Source of the DNA: Anniella stebbinsi
Taxonomy: Eukaryota > Chordata > Lepidosauria > Squamata > Anniellidae
Reading direction: 5' to 3'
Assembly: GCA_029215795.1 (NCBI GenBank)
Contig: JARDYH010000007.1
Span: 22,765,763 to 22,829,762 of the forward strand
DNA: 64,000 nucleotides
Shown: positions 1 through 10,383 of the stretch, one piece after another
Numbering within the stretch: the stretch's first letter is position 1
How the letters are laid out: every line of letters begins with the position of its first letter
Position numbers and translations under genes: made by a program
Notes under the pieces: generated by a model
Told to the model about the DNA's origin: nothing
The model's database searches: none
What the model saw: the letters and a program-made list of their open reading frames with translations, nothing else

Positions 1-175
1 GGTGGATTCACAAATTTGTCATGAGCGCATGTGGTGGCTTAGCACTCGCCAGGCCAACCCAAGCATCAGAAGAGGCTTGCGCAACCTGGCAAAAGGGGAT
101 GGACAGTGTTGACAATGGGCAAGAGGCTGTCAACACAGGCACAGGTAAGTTCACCTACCCCTAGCTACCGACTTG
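1..175. other. unassigned sequence
   Basis: No gene is recognised. A splice-donor-like ACAGGTAAGT lies near 155-165 with an open frame upstream of it, but there is no acceptor within the window and no recognisable protein, so I do not call an exon. Confidence 0.4.
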
Positions 176-233
176 GGCCTAATCCACACCAAGCAGGATA
201 TAGCACTAAGAAAGTGGCATGAAAGCAGTATAT
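176..233. repeat. left end of outer foldback MITE (family A)
   Basis: It contains CACACCAAGCAGGATATAGCACTA. The reverse complement of this stretch recurs, with a few changes, at about 6830-6870 on the far side of the provirus. I infer a small element with inverted ends that was later split by other insertions. Confidence 0.5.
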
Positions 234-453
234 AGGGTGACCATTTGAAAAAGAGGATAAGGCTCCTTCAACTTTAATAGTTGTTTAGAAAAGGGAATTT
301 CAGCAGGTGTCAGTTGTATACATGCAGCCTCTGGTGATATTCCCTCTTCATCACAACTGTTAAAGCTGCAGGAGCTATAATAGAGTGACAGGCTATAATA
401 GAGGGCAGGGCTCCTGCAGCTTTAACTGTTGTGGTGAAGAGTGTATTTCACCA

Positions 454-586
454 GGGCCAGATCTACACCAAGCAGGATATAACATGTTGAAAACAGTTCG
501 AAAACTGTATATGGAGTGTGTTCTGGGCCCCAACAGTTGTCAAAACCAGTATAAACCACTTTAAAGCAGTAGTGTAGATCCTGCCC
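454..586. repeat. inner family A MITE copy
   Basis: It begins GGGCCAGATCTACACCAAGC and ends AGTGTAGATCCTGCCC, which are inverted relative to each other. Its sequence is related to the outer family A ends at 176-233 and 6735-6870. It is nested inside the family B element. Confidence 0.5.
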
Positions 587-672
587 AGGTGCTGCATGCA
601 TACAAATGATACCTGCTGAAATTCTCCTGTCAATACAACTGTTAAAGATACAGGAGCCCTGTCCTCCTTTTC

Positions 673-676
673 ATAT
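673..676. repeat. provirus target-site duplication (left)
   Basis: ATAT directly precedes the LTR and recurs at 6722-6725 directly after the other LTR. A 4-bp duplication fits gammaretrovirus-type integration. Confidence 0.75.
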
Positions 677-1209
677 TGTTGTCCCTCAACGGGAGGGAGG
701 TTTATGGCCTCTGGAGTCTCTTACCCAATAAAGACCCAGAGACTGGAGAATTCAATTTAACTGTTTAATGGCTTCACTGCAGTGAAGGGGCCTCCGGCTT
801 CAGCAAATCAAGAGTCCCCCGAACAAAGGATTTCACACACTTATATAAACTTTGGTCACAGAAGTAAAAAACATTTTCATTGGTCAAACACCTCTACAGT
901 CTAATAACACTGACCATTATAGGTTTGTGCTCAAGGGATTATATTTCAAGTGCATAGATAAGATATGCATATATGACTAAGTTATAGAATCCACTTCATC
1001 TAATTGGCTATGTGCCAGTCACGCTGACCACACTCGACGTTTCATTGGCTTCAAAACTCTTCTCTTTGTCCTCTTCACGGCATAGCCATTAATTAATCCT
1101 GACAGGTAGTAGAGTTAACCCCTTCCATTACACAGAGGCAAATGCAGACACACAGACACCTTAAGGAGACATTACTTTCTCCAAGTTGAAATTCCTTCAG
1201 TGTCTATCA
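677..1209 (-). repeat. 3' LTR of the provirus
   Basis: 533 bp. On the minus strand it starts TGATAGACAC and ends GGGACAACA, so it has the TG...CA ends of an LTR. A TATA box (TTATATAA) lies at 841-848 and an ATTAAA polyadenylation signal at 764-769, both on the minus strand. By eye it matches 6189-6721 base for base. Confidence 0.93.
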
Positions 1210-1220
1210 AATCCCCCCTG
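1210..1220 (-). other. polypurine tract
   Basis: On the minus strand CAGGGGGGATT lies immediately upstream of the 3' LTR start, the expected place for plus-strand DNA priming. Confidence 0.75.
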
Positions 1221-1236
1221 TCGAGAATATGTCTGG

Positions 1237-2487
1237 TTACAAAACAGACTTATGCCCCTCGACCATACTGCGCATCTCAAGGAATTTCTTCACCTCCTCT
1301 CGGCTCCTCTGGATCGGATCCGGGTCTGTTGACTTCACAAGCATTACACGATTAGATGAAGTTGGCAACACATTCTTGAAAACATTACAACATAAAGGCA
1401 CACATTGTATTCCGCAACAAACTACAAGAAAGATGCACACTAAAATTATGAGAAAAAGAAATGCCTGCTTTAACCATGAAAAGTTAGGCAGCCACGAAGT
1501 CAACCATGAGGTTAGCCCTGAGAGATCCAGTCCTTGATCCTGTGTTATATTGGCAACAATGTCATGCAATTTTCTCACTCTTGATTCTACAAATTCTGAC
1601 TGGTCAGACAAATTAAAACAACACATCTCTTCAAATTCTTCACACCCATGGTTGTGTCTTAATAAAAGATAATCGATGGCGGCTCGATTTTGTAAAGTAG
1701 CTGTTCGCAACTCTTGGATCTCACTGTTAAGAGCTGCCATGGCTTGTGATGTATAATTCAAACCCTTGGCTAGAGCACAAGCCACTTGATTCACTTCCAC
1801 ACTGTCAGCCACAGCTAAACCTGGAACACCCACTAGGGATACAGCCAAAGATACGGTTTCAGCTTTGCTCAACAAATCCACGTTACTATTGCATGTCTCA
1901 TCCAAAACAACTCCTCTCCTTTGGCGAGGAGACGATGTCACTCTCTGGAGACCAGATTGGGGTTTCTTAGGCAACCACACCGCCAGCCTACCTATGGTAC
2001 AAGGCCCCCCAGTGGAATTAGCCGGAATGTATGAATAGGCTTGCCTCCCACAAAGTAAAAACCATCCTGGAGGTAAGACTCTGTAAGCATGGCAAGATGG
2101 GTAATCAGTAACTTCAAAGCAGCACAGTGGCGGATCTCTCTTTTTGGCAACCTCTGCACAATCTTTGGTACAACCCACAAATCGAACGCACTCCGTGTTA
2201 CTGAGTGACGTCACCTTTAAAACTTGGATGTGAAACATCTCTCCATTGAGCTGGGTCACCCCTGGTTTCCAATGTGCAAAATCTCCAAACGTAGCAGGTT
2301 TGTTGAGGTTGGTCTTATACTGAAGAAATAGCTTAGAACGTTTCACAGGTGTGGGAACTCTTATCATACATGAGGCAAGGACATCTTGTGCTGAGTTCCC
2401 CCCTTTCAAACAAAAGTATGTTGTGTTCACTATATGTTTGGCTATATGTACCCACACATTATCATTTGCTTCAAACTTCTTAATCAA
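1237..2487 (-). pseudogene. env: env, truncated (short SU plus intact-looking TM)
   Basis: An open frame of 416 codons that begins at a TTG; no ATG or signal peptide is visible, and the frame opens after a stop near 2515. SU is only about 190 residues, roughly half the usual class I length. The furin-type site RQRR is at residues 188-191. The TM subunit has a hydrophobic fusion region (about 211-230), the heptad and immunosuppressive-like region (LQNR at 265), a CX6CC motif (C282, C289, C290), a membrane segment (about 341-360) and a cytoplasmic tail of about 55 residues. The TM style recalls alpharetrovirus and other CX6CC envelopes. The N-terminal receptor-binding half of SU is missing, so function in entry is unlikely. 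Normally env is made from a spliced message; a donor candidate lies at 5967. Confidence 0.85.
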
Positions 2488-2488
2488 T

Positions 2489-2779
2489 TCATTTTGACCT
2501 GTTACAGACTTCTGAACTCACGGCCCTCCTCCTACTAGGCCCAGGAGAACAATTACTTTCTACATTCTTTTGCCTTTTAAACAGAAACCTTAGTCCTTCT
2601 ATAGGTTGAGCTTTCCAACGTTGTCCGTCTGAGTCAGCCTCTGGTGTGACTCTCGCTGCAACTTCTCTCTCCTTTGTCTCCTCCGGGGCTGCCTTTACTC
2701 GAGTATAGTGGATCCACGGTTTCACGCCTTCAACCTTCACGGCTGAATGGGTAGCGAGGATGACACTATGCGGCCCCTT
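2489..2779 (-). pseudogene. pol: pol, integrase C-terminal tail after an in-frame stop
   Basis: The frame of the main pol ORF continues here after a TAG at about 2780. It contains the class I integrase tail pattern (VKVEGVKPWIHYTRVKAAPE) and runs to a stop at about 2489, next to the env frame. The TAG is a single-codon break and the sequence on both sides stays in frame, so I read this as a nonsense mutation in the integrase C-terminal domain. Confidence 0.8.
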
Positions 2780-4684
2780 CTACTTTGGCTCTAACGGCTC
2801 ATCCTTCCACGATCGGATTAGGACCTGGTCTCCGACCCGAAACTTATGAACCGGCGTGTCCAATGGCAAAGGAAGCCGTTCGTGGATATATCTGTGGAGA
2901 GAAGACAAAACACCAGAGAGAGACTGCAAATAACCCTTTATCCATGCCTCCCCCCTTACATGCATTTGACTCCCATGCGTCACCACTGGATTCTTAGGAT
3001 AGGGCTTCCCATACATCAATTCAAATGGGCTCACTCCCAATTTGGCTCTAGGGGCAATGCGAACTCTGAGTAGGGCAAGAGGCAAAGCTTCTGGCCATTT
3101 CAAATGAGTCTCTTGGCAAATTTTCGCTAATTGCCTTTTTAGAGTCTGATTCATTCTTTCAACTTGTCCACTAGATTGTGGCCTCCAAGCCGTGTGGAGG
3201 TCCCATTGTATTCCCAACGCCTTAGCAACCCCCTGAGTCACTGCTGAAACAAAATGGGGTCCTCTATCTGAGGCCAAACCCTCTGGTATCCCAAACCGTG
3301 GGACCACCTCCTTGAGCATTACGCGAACCACTTCTTTGGCCTGGTTCGTTCGACAAGGAAATGCTTCAGTCCAAGCTGTCAAAGTGTCCACCAATACCAA
3401 CAGGTATTTGAAATGTCCTTGTCTGGGGACCTCTGAGAAATCCACTTGCCAAGATTCCCCTGCTAAAAGTCCATGCTTCCCAGTCCCTGGAGGGGGCCTT
3501 GGGGCAATCTTGGGGTTGTTGGCACAACAAACAGAACATCTCTGAACTATCTGTTCGGCCATCTTTCGCATCTTGGGTCCCACCATGACTCTTTGAAGTC
3601 CTTGGGTCATGGCGTCCGGCCCCAAATGAGTACTCTGGTGATATCCCTGGATTACGTGGCTGAGGGTCCATTGTGGCACCAACACTTGTCCTTCCGGCAG
3701 CATCCACCATCCATCCTTCTTCTCTCTTGCTCCTAGTTTCTCTGCCAATTGATTCTCTTTGGCACTGTACTTTGGAGGTTCTCTTGGCAACTTCAACTGA
3801 GGTACAAGAGCCAGCACTGCGGTGTCTATAGTTCCTTCTCGAGCTGCTTTCTTGGCTGCTGCATCGGCTCTTCGATTCCCTCTGATGACTTCACCGTCAC
3901 CTTTCTGATGGGCTCTACAATGCACCACTGCCACTTGCGTTGGTCTATTGACGGCCTCAAGCAAATTCAGAATCTCGGTCCCATGCTTCACGGGACTGTT
4001 GTTGGCAGTCAGCAATCCTCTCTCCTTCCATATCGCTCCATGGGCATGCAATGTTGCAAAGGCGAATTTGGAGTCGGTGAATATTGAAGCTGTCTTCCCT
4101 TCTGCTAGTTGAAGAGCTCTTGTCAGAGCTATTAGCTCTGCCTTTTGCGCTGATGTATTGGCGGGCAAGGCTCTTGCTTCCACGGTGTCCCACAACGTAA
4201 CCACCGCATACCCTGATTTTCTGATTCCATCTTCCATAAAACTACTTCCATCAGTATAATATTCCAATTCCGCATTGGGTAGTGGGGTGTCTTTGAGGTC
4301 CGGCCGACTGGCATACACGCTCTCTATAGTTTGGATACAATCATGCTGCGTTCCCTCTTCTTGTTCCAAGGGCAACAATGTAGCTGGGTTCAAGCTATTG
4401 GAGACCTGCAGGTTAACATCCCCTTGATCCAGAAGGATGACCTGGTATCTGGCCATGCGACTGGGTGAGAGCCAATTTCCTCCTTTGGCATCCATCACAG
4501 CCATCACTGCATGGGGAGTATACACAACCATTGTCTGTCCCAAGGTGAGCTTCTGAGCTTCTCTCACCAACATTGCCGTTGCGGCCACGGCCTTCAAGCA
4601 TGCTGGCCATCCTCGACTGGGTGCATCCAATTGCTTGGAGAAGTAAGCCACCGGTCTCTTCCAGCTTCCCAGCAACTGAGTCAA
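2780..4684 (-). pseudogene. pol: pol: RT connection, RNase H and integrase
   Basis: 634 codons are open; the frame extends a little further upstream, and the first codon shown is TTG. The RT connection region is at residues 1-110. RNase H covers about 138-280, with D145 (YTDGSS), E183, D204 (FTDSK) and D274. The integrase zinc region has H349/H353 and C383/C386. The integrase core has the DDE triad D415 (QVDF), D473 (SDRG) and E509 (QVER). All these catalytic residues are present. The polymerase catalytic palm is not part of this ORF and is absent from the provirus. A frameshift at about 4690-4705 separates it from the RT remnant, and a TAG ends it within the integrase tail. Confidence 0.9.
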
Positions 4685-4941
4685 AACTCCAGACGTTCGT
4701 GCACATAAAGTTGGAATGGCTTTTCCATATCTGGCAGGCCAAGAGCAGGAGCTGTCATCAGGGCCTCCTTGAGGTCGTCAAAGCCCTTTCGACATTCTGC
4801 TGTCCATTCTAGCACTCCTTCTCTGCCTGCAGTGGCCTCTAGCTTGAGGGGGTATTGTGGTATTCTTGGCGGGATGGCTCCTGGTTCCAGTACCTCCTTG
4901 ACTGGGGTGGCCCACTTTGCCCTTCCTGGCCTTTCCTCATC
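4685..4941 (-). pseudogene. pol: pol: RT remnant with palm deletion
   Basis: The frame runs from an in-frame TGA at about 4940-4942 into RT N-terminal sequence (WATPVKEVLEPG). After about 30 codons it jumps to thumb sequence (CRKGFDDLKEALMTAP). The fingers and palm between them, with the YxDD active site, are missing; roughly 200 residues or more are lost compared with full-length class I RT. The frame then closes at about 4690, and the downstream pol continues one frame over. RT cannot be functional. Confidence 0.8.
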
Positions 4942-5319
4942 TCAAACCCACGGCATGACTGCATCAAGGACATCTGAAGGAATAGGATCACTTTCTGCTT
5001 GCTTTGATGAAGGGCTCATCTGAGTGCACTGCCAAGCATTTTCTCTCTCTGCTGGCTCCATCAACAAATGCAGTTGAGCCTTCCAGGCTTCCTCTGGGGG
5101 CAGTCTCATGGTGATCCTGTCCCCTGAGAAACTCAGTCTCAGTCTTTGAGTCATCCTATTCCAAGCCTCTTTCTTGGGAGTCAGAGCCTCCCCTTCCTCA
5201 CGTGCAATTCTCTGCAACCCTTCCAAATTCATCCTTAACTCATCCGTTAATCCTGAAGTTGGAGAAGATGGGGAGCCCGCAGCCGGCTCAGAGAGCTGCG
5301 CGTCTCCCATCCGCCCCAA
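4942..5319 (-). pseudogene. gag-pol remnant (probable PR/RT boundary)
   Basis: 125 codons in the same frame as the RT remnant, separated from it only by a TGA. The C-terminal part (RLRLSFSGDRITMRLPPEEAW onward) is placed like the protease-RT linker of class I pol. The N-terminal part (MGRMGDAQLSEPAAG...) is unassigned and may be gag. It overlaps the end of the matrix ORF by 32 bp in another frame. Capsid, nucleocapsid and the protease active site (DTG-type) are not visible, so a large internal deletion lies here. Confidence 0.6.
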
Positions 5320-5698
5320 CTTCTGTGACCAAATGCTTTTTCTCCTTCTCTATCCTCCCTGCATTTTGCAAAGTCAGCAATCCAGACCCCCCTTTCAGCC
5401 CACATGATTTCTGGGCTGATTCATTTTGGAACAAAGAGATAAAAGCTGAAACATATGGGAGCTCACACCATTTTTCCTCCCTCTCACAATACAGACTCAA
5501 TTGCAAAATCACATCATAGTTCAAACTGCCATGGACTGGCCAAACTTTTCCCTCTGGCAAATGGTATTTTGGCCAGGCCTTTGTACACAAAAAATTCATC
5601 TGCTTTTTCGACATAGGAGCGCTTCCAAATATGGTCCAATTTTTTAACACACAACCGAGGGGTGTCGTGAGAGGAGCCTTTGATTGAGAAGTTCCCAT
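5288..5698 (-). pseudogene. gag: gag matrix fragment
   Basis: 136 codons from a real ATG at 5698. The start MGTSQSK has glycine at position 2 and fits an N-myristoylated retroviral matrix that binds the plasma membrane. A W/F-rich stretch around residues 20-60 (NWTIF, WPKYHLPEGKVWP) is typical of class I matrix. The frame runs off into a stop after about 136 residues, before any capsid (no major homology region seen). Identity as matrix is likely from position and style; the boundary to the next fragment is uncertain. Confidence 0.75.
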
Positions 5699-5960
5699 TG
5701 TTTGCTTCCTTTCCCAATTGCAACCGCCGCTCAGCTGGAGACTGTATCTTTCCCTCTACTAATGGGAGGGGCAACCCCGGACTCGAACCAGTGCCCCCTC
5801 CTCCGCCTCCAGCGTCTACGCGGTTTCCTGCTCTGCTCCGGCTCTTTCCCACAGCCCGGTTAAAGGTGAAGAAGGGGGGACTCAAACCCGCCTTTTTCCC
5901 TATAGCATCAACACAGTGAAATCTGTTACAGTTGCTTGTCTTACTCCAAAATGAATGGGA

Positions 5961-5970
5961 CACTCACCAG
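5961..5970 (-). promoter_or_regulatory. candidate major splice donor
   Basis: The minus strand reads CTGGTGAGTG, with GT at 5967-5966, close to the consensus donor. It lies in the leader, where class I retroviruses splice to make env mRNA. Confidence 0.5.
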
Positions 5971-6167
5971 TTTCGAAGGCTTCCCTCTTCCCTCTTCTGG
6001 TTAAATTAATTCTCCCAGCGTGTTCCTGCTCCACTCCACTGCGTCGCCCGAACCAGAGAGAGAATGTGGCCCCCGGATAAAAACATTCCAGGGCGCGCCG
6101 GCCACAATTGTCGCTCCTGGAAAGGGCACCGCGCGAGTATGGATCAGGGCCAGGCTGCACTTCGCCT

Positions 6168-6186
6168 CCTGGCTGACGCTCGCCAA
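6168..6186 (-). other. candidate primer-binding site
   Basis: The minus strand starts TTGGCGAGCGTCAGCCAGG two bases after the LTR end. The TGG start fits a tRNA CCA end, but I could not match the rest to a tRNA I know. The tRNA used is undetermined. Confidence 0.4.
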
Positions 6187-6188
6187 TT

Positions 6189-6721
6189 TGTTGTCCCTCA
6201 ACGGGAGGGAGGTTTATGGCCTCTGGAGTCTCTTACCCAATAAAGACCCAGAGACTGGAGAATTCAATTTAACTGTTTAATGGCTTCACTGCAGTGAAGG
6301 GGCCTCCGGCTTCAGCAAATCAAGAGTCCCCCGAACAAAGGATTTCACACACTTATATAAACTTTGGTCACAGAAGTAAAAAACATTTTCATTGGTCAAA
6401 CACCTCTACAGTCTAATAACACTGACCATTATAGGTTTGTGCTCAAGGGATTATATTTCAAGTGCATAGATAAGATATGCATATATGACTAAGTTATAGA
6501 ATCCACTTCATCTAATTGGCTATGTGCCAGTCACGCTGACCACACTCGACGTTTCATTGGCTTCAAAACTCTTCTCTTTGTCCTCTTCACGGCATAGCCA
6601 TTAATTAATCCTGACAGGTAGTAGAGTTAACCCCTTCCATTACACAGAGGCAAATGCAGACACACAGACACCTTAAGGAGACATTACTTTCTCCAAGTTG
6701 AAATTCCTTCAGTGTCTATCA
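6189..6721 (-). repeat. 5' LTR of the provirus
   Basis: 533 bp and apparently identical to the 3' LTR. On the minus strand the promoter has TTATATAA at 6353-6360, with CCAAT boxes upstream at 6391-6395, 6515-6519 and 6556-6560. An ATTAAA signal lies at 6276-6281. U3, R and U5 order is inferred: start near 6325 and poly(A) site near 6255. Confidence 0.93.
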
Positions 6722-6725
6722 ATAT
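6722..6725. repeat. provirus target-site duplication (right)
   Basis: ATAT, matching 673-676. Confidence 0.75.
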
Positions 6726-6734
6726 GGTCACCCC

Positions 6735-6870
6735 AGCGGTATAAAAAAGGCAGGAGCCACACTACTGCTTTATAGAGGTATTGAAGTGCACTAACAACTG
6801 TTGGGACCCATAAGACACATACCCTATAATGCTTTCATAGTGCTATCTCCTGCTTGGTGTAGATCTGGCC
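6735..6870. repeat. right end of outer family A MITE
   Basis: It ends GCTTGGTGTAGATCTGGCC, inverted to the left end at 176-233. It follows directly on the family B terminus (GGTCACCCC). Confidence 0.5.
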
Positions 6871-8128
6871 ATACTCTTCAAGATGCCAACAGACCAGTAG
6901 CAATCCACTGAGAGGAAAGGGCAAACATCTGGCATGCAAGAAGGAAAATTAACTTCATTTATTCTTTATATATGGGTTCCTAACTGTAAATGAATGAATG
7001 AATGAATGAAAGAAAGAAAGAAAGAAAGAAAATAAATTCTTAACACAAAATAATATTTTTCAAAATTAAAATTAATTTATCTTCTGTGATGTAGGCCCAA
7101 AGTAACCTTTCCTCCCATTTATTTCAGAAGTAATATGTTTCGGACAGAAATTTTAATGTGAAAAATACCATTGTATTTTCTGTCAGAGATCTTAACATAT
7201 GGGACACATCTCCCCCACCTAGAAATATATTTTGCCCCTTCCGCCACCCCCATCATTTTTGTCCTAGTGCTACCACTGAGGCAACCTGATCCAGACCTTA
7301 AAATCCTTCCTGCTCCTCATGTTAGTGTTGTGATCCACATCAGGGTCTTGTGTGTACCCTGCTCGACTGAGATTTAAAATAACATCTATGGGGGCAGTAT
7401 AGTTTGATTGTGACTGAAACATGTCAAAAGTGGAGGAAAAGGAAGGGGAAGCGTGGAATCCCATGACTGCTTTGAGTGCCTTGGAAAATAAGAAGGGATA
7501 TTTGAAAAACTACATGGTAGCCTGGATGCAGATATTAGGAAGCTATCATGGGCTGCTTTGGCTTTTAATGAAGAAGCCCTATTACCAAACCCAGGCTCCT
7601 ATTACCATTTAATTTTTTATACCCAACTTTTTAGGTCATCAAGTTTCAAGGCTGGTAAATCTAAAAGCAAATCTGTTGGGGAAATATTTGCTTTCAAAAC
7701 CAGGGAAAACCAATGATTTATTTTTTAAAATGCCACATTAAACGTCCTGATCATTTTTGTTCATTGATTTATTCCCCCCCCCCAAATATTGTGATTTTGG
7801 AGCTTTTATGATAATCATACAATACCTGAAATAATAAGGCTATAAATATCACTATAGTTGTGGTAAAGGAAGATTACCGCTCCATTACTGGAACATAATC
7901 AGCTTAGTTTTAGCCCTGTGTGGATTTCTGATATAATTATCCTCAGGGTATATTAGATAAATATCTACAAGTATGTCCTTTGAAATATCTCCTCTAATCT
8001 TGCACTGAATTCCTAACAAGATTTCTTTCTTGTGTTCATTCTTTGAAGGGAAAGACAGGCGGAGAAGGGTGGAGAAAATAGTGTATGTTGCCTAGAATAT
8101 TACCTTTTGTCTGTGCATGTGCCATTTA
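6871..8128. other. noncoding, AT-rich
   Basis: A short GAAT/GAAA microsatellite lies at about 6992-7030. Short open frames here have no recognisable domain. Confidence 0.6.
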
Positions 8129-8232
8129 TTTATTTATTTATTACATTTCTATACTGCCTGATAACCAACACTCTGTTGGTTTAGCAAAGTGTCATAGAAT
8201 AGAATAGTAGAGTTGGAAGGGGCCTATAAGGT
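8129..8232 (-). repeat. (TTTA)n repeat fragment and CR1 3' tail
   Basis: (TTTA)n with TATACTGCCTGATAACC, also found at 55071-55140. It is followed by CATAGAATAGAATAG and AGAGTTGGAAGGGGCC, the reverse complement of a CR1 LINE 3' end. Confidence 0.65.
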
Positions 8233-8375
8233 AAAAAAAAAAAAAAGTTGTACACAGATTATAATTCACCCTACAAACAAACCCTGAATACAGGGTCTTG
8301 GCACAAGAAGGGGTGTTCCACCCACCCACCACCACGTTTCCCTCAATCTTATTTAAATCTTTTGAATTCCTTTAC

Positions 8376-8466
8376 AGTGAAATCCTATGTGTTTCAATTC
8401 AGAAGTAAGTCTCATTAGGTTCAATGGGATGTCCTCCCAGGTACGTGAGTATAGGATTGCAGCTTT
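8376..8466. repeat. squamate-type short interspersed fragment
   Basis: AGAAGTAAGTCTCATTAGG, then TTCAATGGGATG and TATAGGATTGCAGC. I recognise this as a very common reptile repeat phrase; a relative lies at 48145-48200. The family name is not certain. Confidence 0.5.
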
Positions 8467-9398
8467 ATAAGTCTTTAGACATTTCACCTAAGTAGGAACT
8501 TTCAAATGGTTAGAATAACTCAAATATGATTTCACTTAAGGCAAAACTTGATTGCAACTTAAAGACATGTGTCTGACACCAAATGACACAAGTCATCAGA
8601 TTTTCAGCAGGATATACTATATCCAGCAGGAATGTGCATCACTTTTCAGGCAAAGCCTGAGATGAATCGGGCCAGAAGAACATAAGAGGAGCCATGCTGG
8701 ATCAGACCAAGGGTGACCAACCAGCTATTGACCAGGAATCAAGAAGCAGGACATGAGTACATCAGCACCCTCCCACCCACATCCACCAGTAACTGGTGCA
8801 TATAGGTTTACTGCAACTAATACTTCAAACCAGTTCTGTTGCTTTTCGAGTCAAGAGGCAACAAACCTAAGCAAAATCCAGAACAATGCTCTGCTTAATG
8901 ACAAGTATCCCAAAACCGTGGGAAATACAGAGACTTTTGTTTTCTGCATCTTGAAAAATAATATTAAACACATTTCTTTAATTGTAACTTTAAAACCACA
9001 GATTGGGGATGACGGTGGAGAACGTGTGGTTGGCAGTCTGACAGATCCATTTTCTAATGCTGGGATACATTTTACCAAGGGTTCCAATCTCTGTGCTTGG
9101 TGTGTGTGTGTGTGGGGGGGGGGGGGTAACAATTGATTCGTGACTATGTGTTGAGTTAAAAAAGTGTGTGCCTCCCAGGTTTTTCTGCTTGCTAGTAGGG
9201 TTTTTTTTCAGCATGCAAAGAGCTTGGTTAGGTTTGCTGTGATGACTGGCATTACATCCTTTTATTTACTTATTTACTTATTTTCCTGATTCTTCTGGTT
9301 TCACCTTTGCAATCCTTCTCAATAATTATTTCTCCCTATTCTTTCTCCTCCACTACATTCTTATTCTGTTATTTTTGTTTTGCCTGACTGTCACTGTT
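8467..9398. other. noncoding
   Basis: No gene is supported. The 127-codon open frame at 8753-9136 runs into a GT/G tract and has no domain signs. Confidence 0.6.
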
Positions 9399-9409
9399 AT
9401 CTATCTATC

Positions 9410-9477
<68 letters not shown>

Positions 9478-9492
9478 CATCTATATCATCTG

Positions 9493-9538
<46 letters not shown>

Positions 9539-9620
9539 ATCTATCTATCTATCATCATCTATCTGTCTATTTATCTATCAATCTATCTATCTCTTCTCTC
9601 TCTCTCTCTCTCTCTCTCTC
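9399..9620. repeat. (TCTA)n/(TC)n microsatellite
   Basis: About 220 bp of ATCT repeats with interruptions (ATCATC, ATCTGT) ending in a pure TC run. Confidence 0.97.
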
Positions 9621-10351
9621 AGGATCGTTTACCCACACACACACCTTCCTTCCTATTGTGGGAAAGGGAAGAAACATATTTTTTTGAATTCTTTACTTAA
9701 TTTACATGTGTTCTTTGTCCTTCAGTTATTTTCCATTAGTGTGTGTGTTTTAGTTGTACTTAATTAATTAGCAGTAGTTTTTAGTTCAGACAGGGAGACA
9801 GACATACAGACAGATCTCAGATAGTGCTTTCCACCATCACCTCATTCCAAGGTGTGGGTTTCTGTCAGTTTTTTTAAAATTATTTTCTCCTTCCTAGTTG
9901 TCTTGCCCTTCTCCTCTTCCTCCTCTTCCTCCTCTTCCTCCTCCTCCTCCTCCTCCTCCATCTTTGTCGTATTTATTTTATCACTGTTCTGTTAGGATGG
10001 GTGAACAAGCAATTTTTGTGATCACACAGATTCTCCAGAAACCAATTTGAAGCTAATTTCTTCTCATTCCCCATGTTTGTTTGCATGCATTTTTTCGGGT
10101 CAGTTGAACAAGCAATGGGCATATTTTGAATGGGAAAATTGCACATTTTTAAGAGACTGCACTCCCCCCAATAGAGTGGACTGAAACAATGTGCATTTCT
10201 AAATACGCATATTTTTTCCCCAGTGTGAATGTGAGTTCAGGAGTGTGCTCTCCTGCTTGTGTTTGCATTCATGTCTGCAATCATGGCATGTTCCAACGGT
10301 CTTGTGTGATGTGGGATTGTAATTGTGCCTGTGCCTCTGTGTGTGTGCCTC

Positions 10352-10383
<32 letters not shown>

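Larger units (their letters stand above)
234..676. repeat. left and middle part of foldback MITE (family B)
   Basis: It starts TAGGGTGACCATTTGAAAAAG. It carries the inverted, diverged blocks (AACTGTTAAAG..., GGGAATTTCAGC...) also seen at 15226-15384 and 26971-27293. Its right terminus continues at 6722-6734 beyond the provirus (ATATGGTCACCCC), so the provirus sits inside its right inverted repeat. A second family A copy interrupts it at about 454-586. Confidence 0.5.
5699..6188 (-). other. proviral 5' leader
   Basis: 490 bp between the 5' LTR and the gag ATG. It holds the candidate primer-binding site and a strong splice donor. Two B-box-like strings (GGTTCGAGTCC near 5780, GGTTTGAGTCC near 5880, minus strand) occur but do not fold as tRNA genes. 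Confidence 0.7.
677..6721 (-). mobile_element. class I (gammaretrovirus-like) endogenous retrovirus, defective
   Basis: The 6,045-bp provirus is read from the minus strand: 5' LTR at 6189-6721, leader, gag matrix, gag-pol remnant, pol and env, then polypurine tract and 3' LTR at 677-1209. The 533-bp LTRs appear identical, and ATAT is duplicated on both sides. The interior has lost capsid, nucleocapsid, most or all of protease and the RT catalytic palm, and it carries stops and a frameshift. Class assignment rests on the order of domains, the N-myristoylation-type gag start, the integrase and env sequence style, and the CX6CC transmembrane subunit. It cannot encode its own replication enzymes. 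The young LTRs therefore suggest mobilisation by a helper virus (inference). Confidence 0.93.

Noticed and set aside
1..165. Possible exon ending at ACAG|GTAAGT
   Set aside because: No acceptor within the window, no recognisable peptide, and repeats begin directly downstream.
5760..5900. Two tRNA B-box-like strings on the minus strand of the proviral leader
   Set aside because: The neighbouring sequence does not form T-arm and acceptor stems of a tRNA, and no matching A box is at the right distance.
8753..9136. 127-codon open frame
   Set aside because: Ends in a GT/G microsatellite and has no domain or homology signs.
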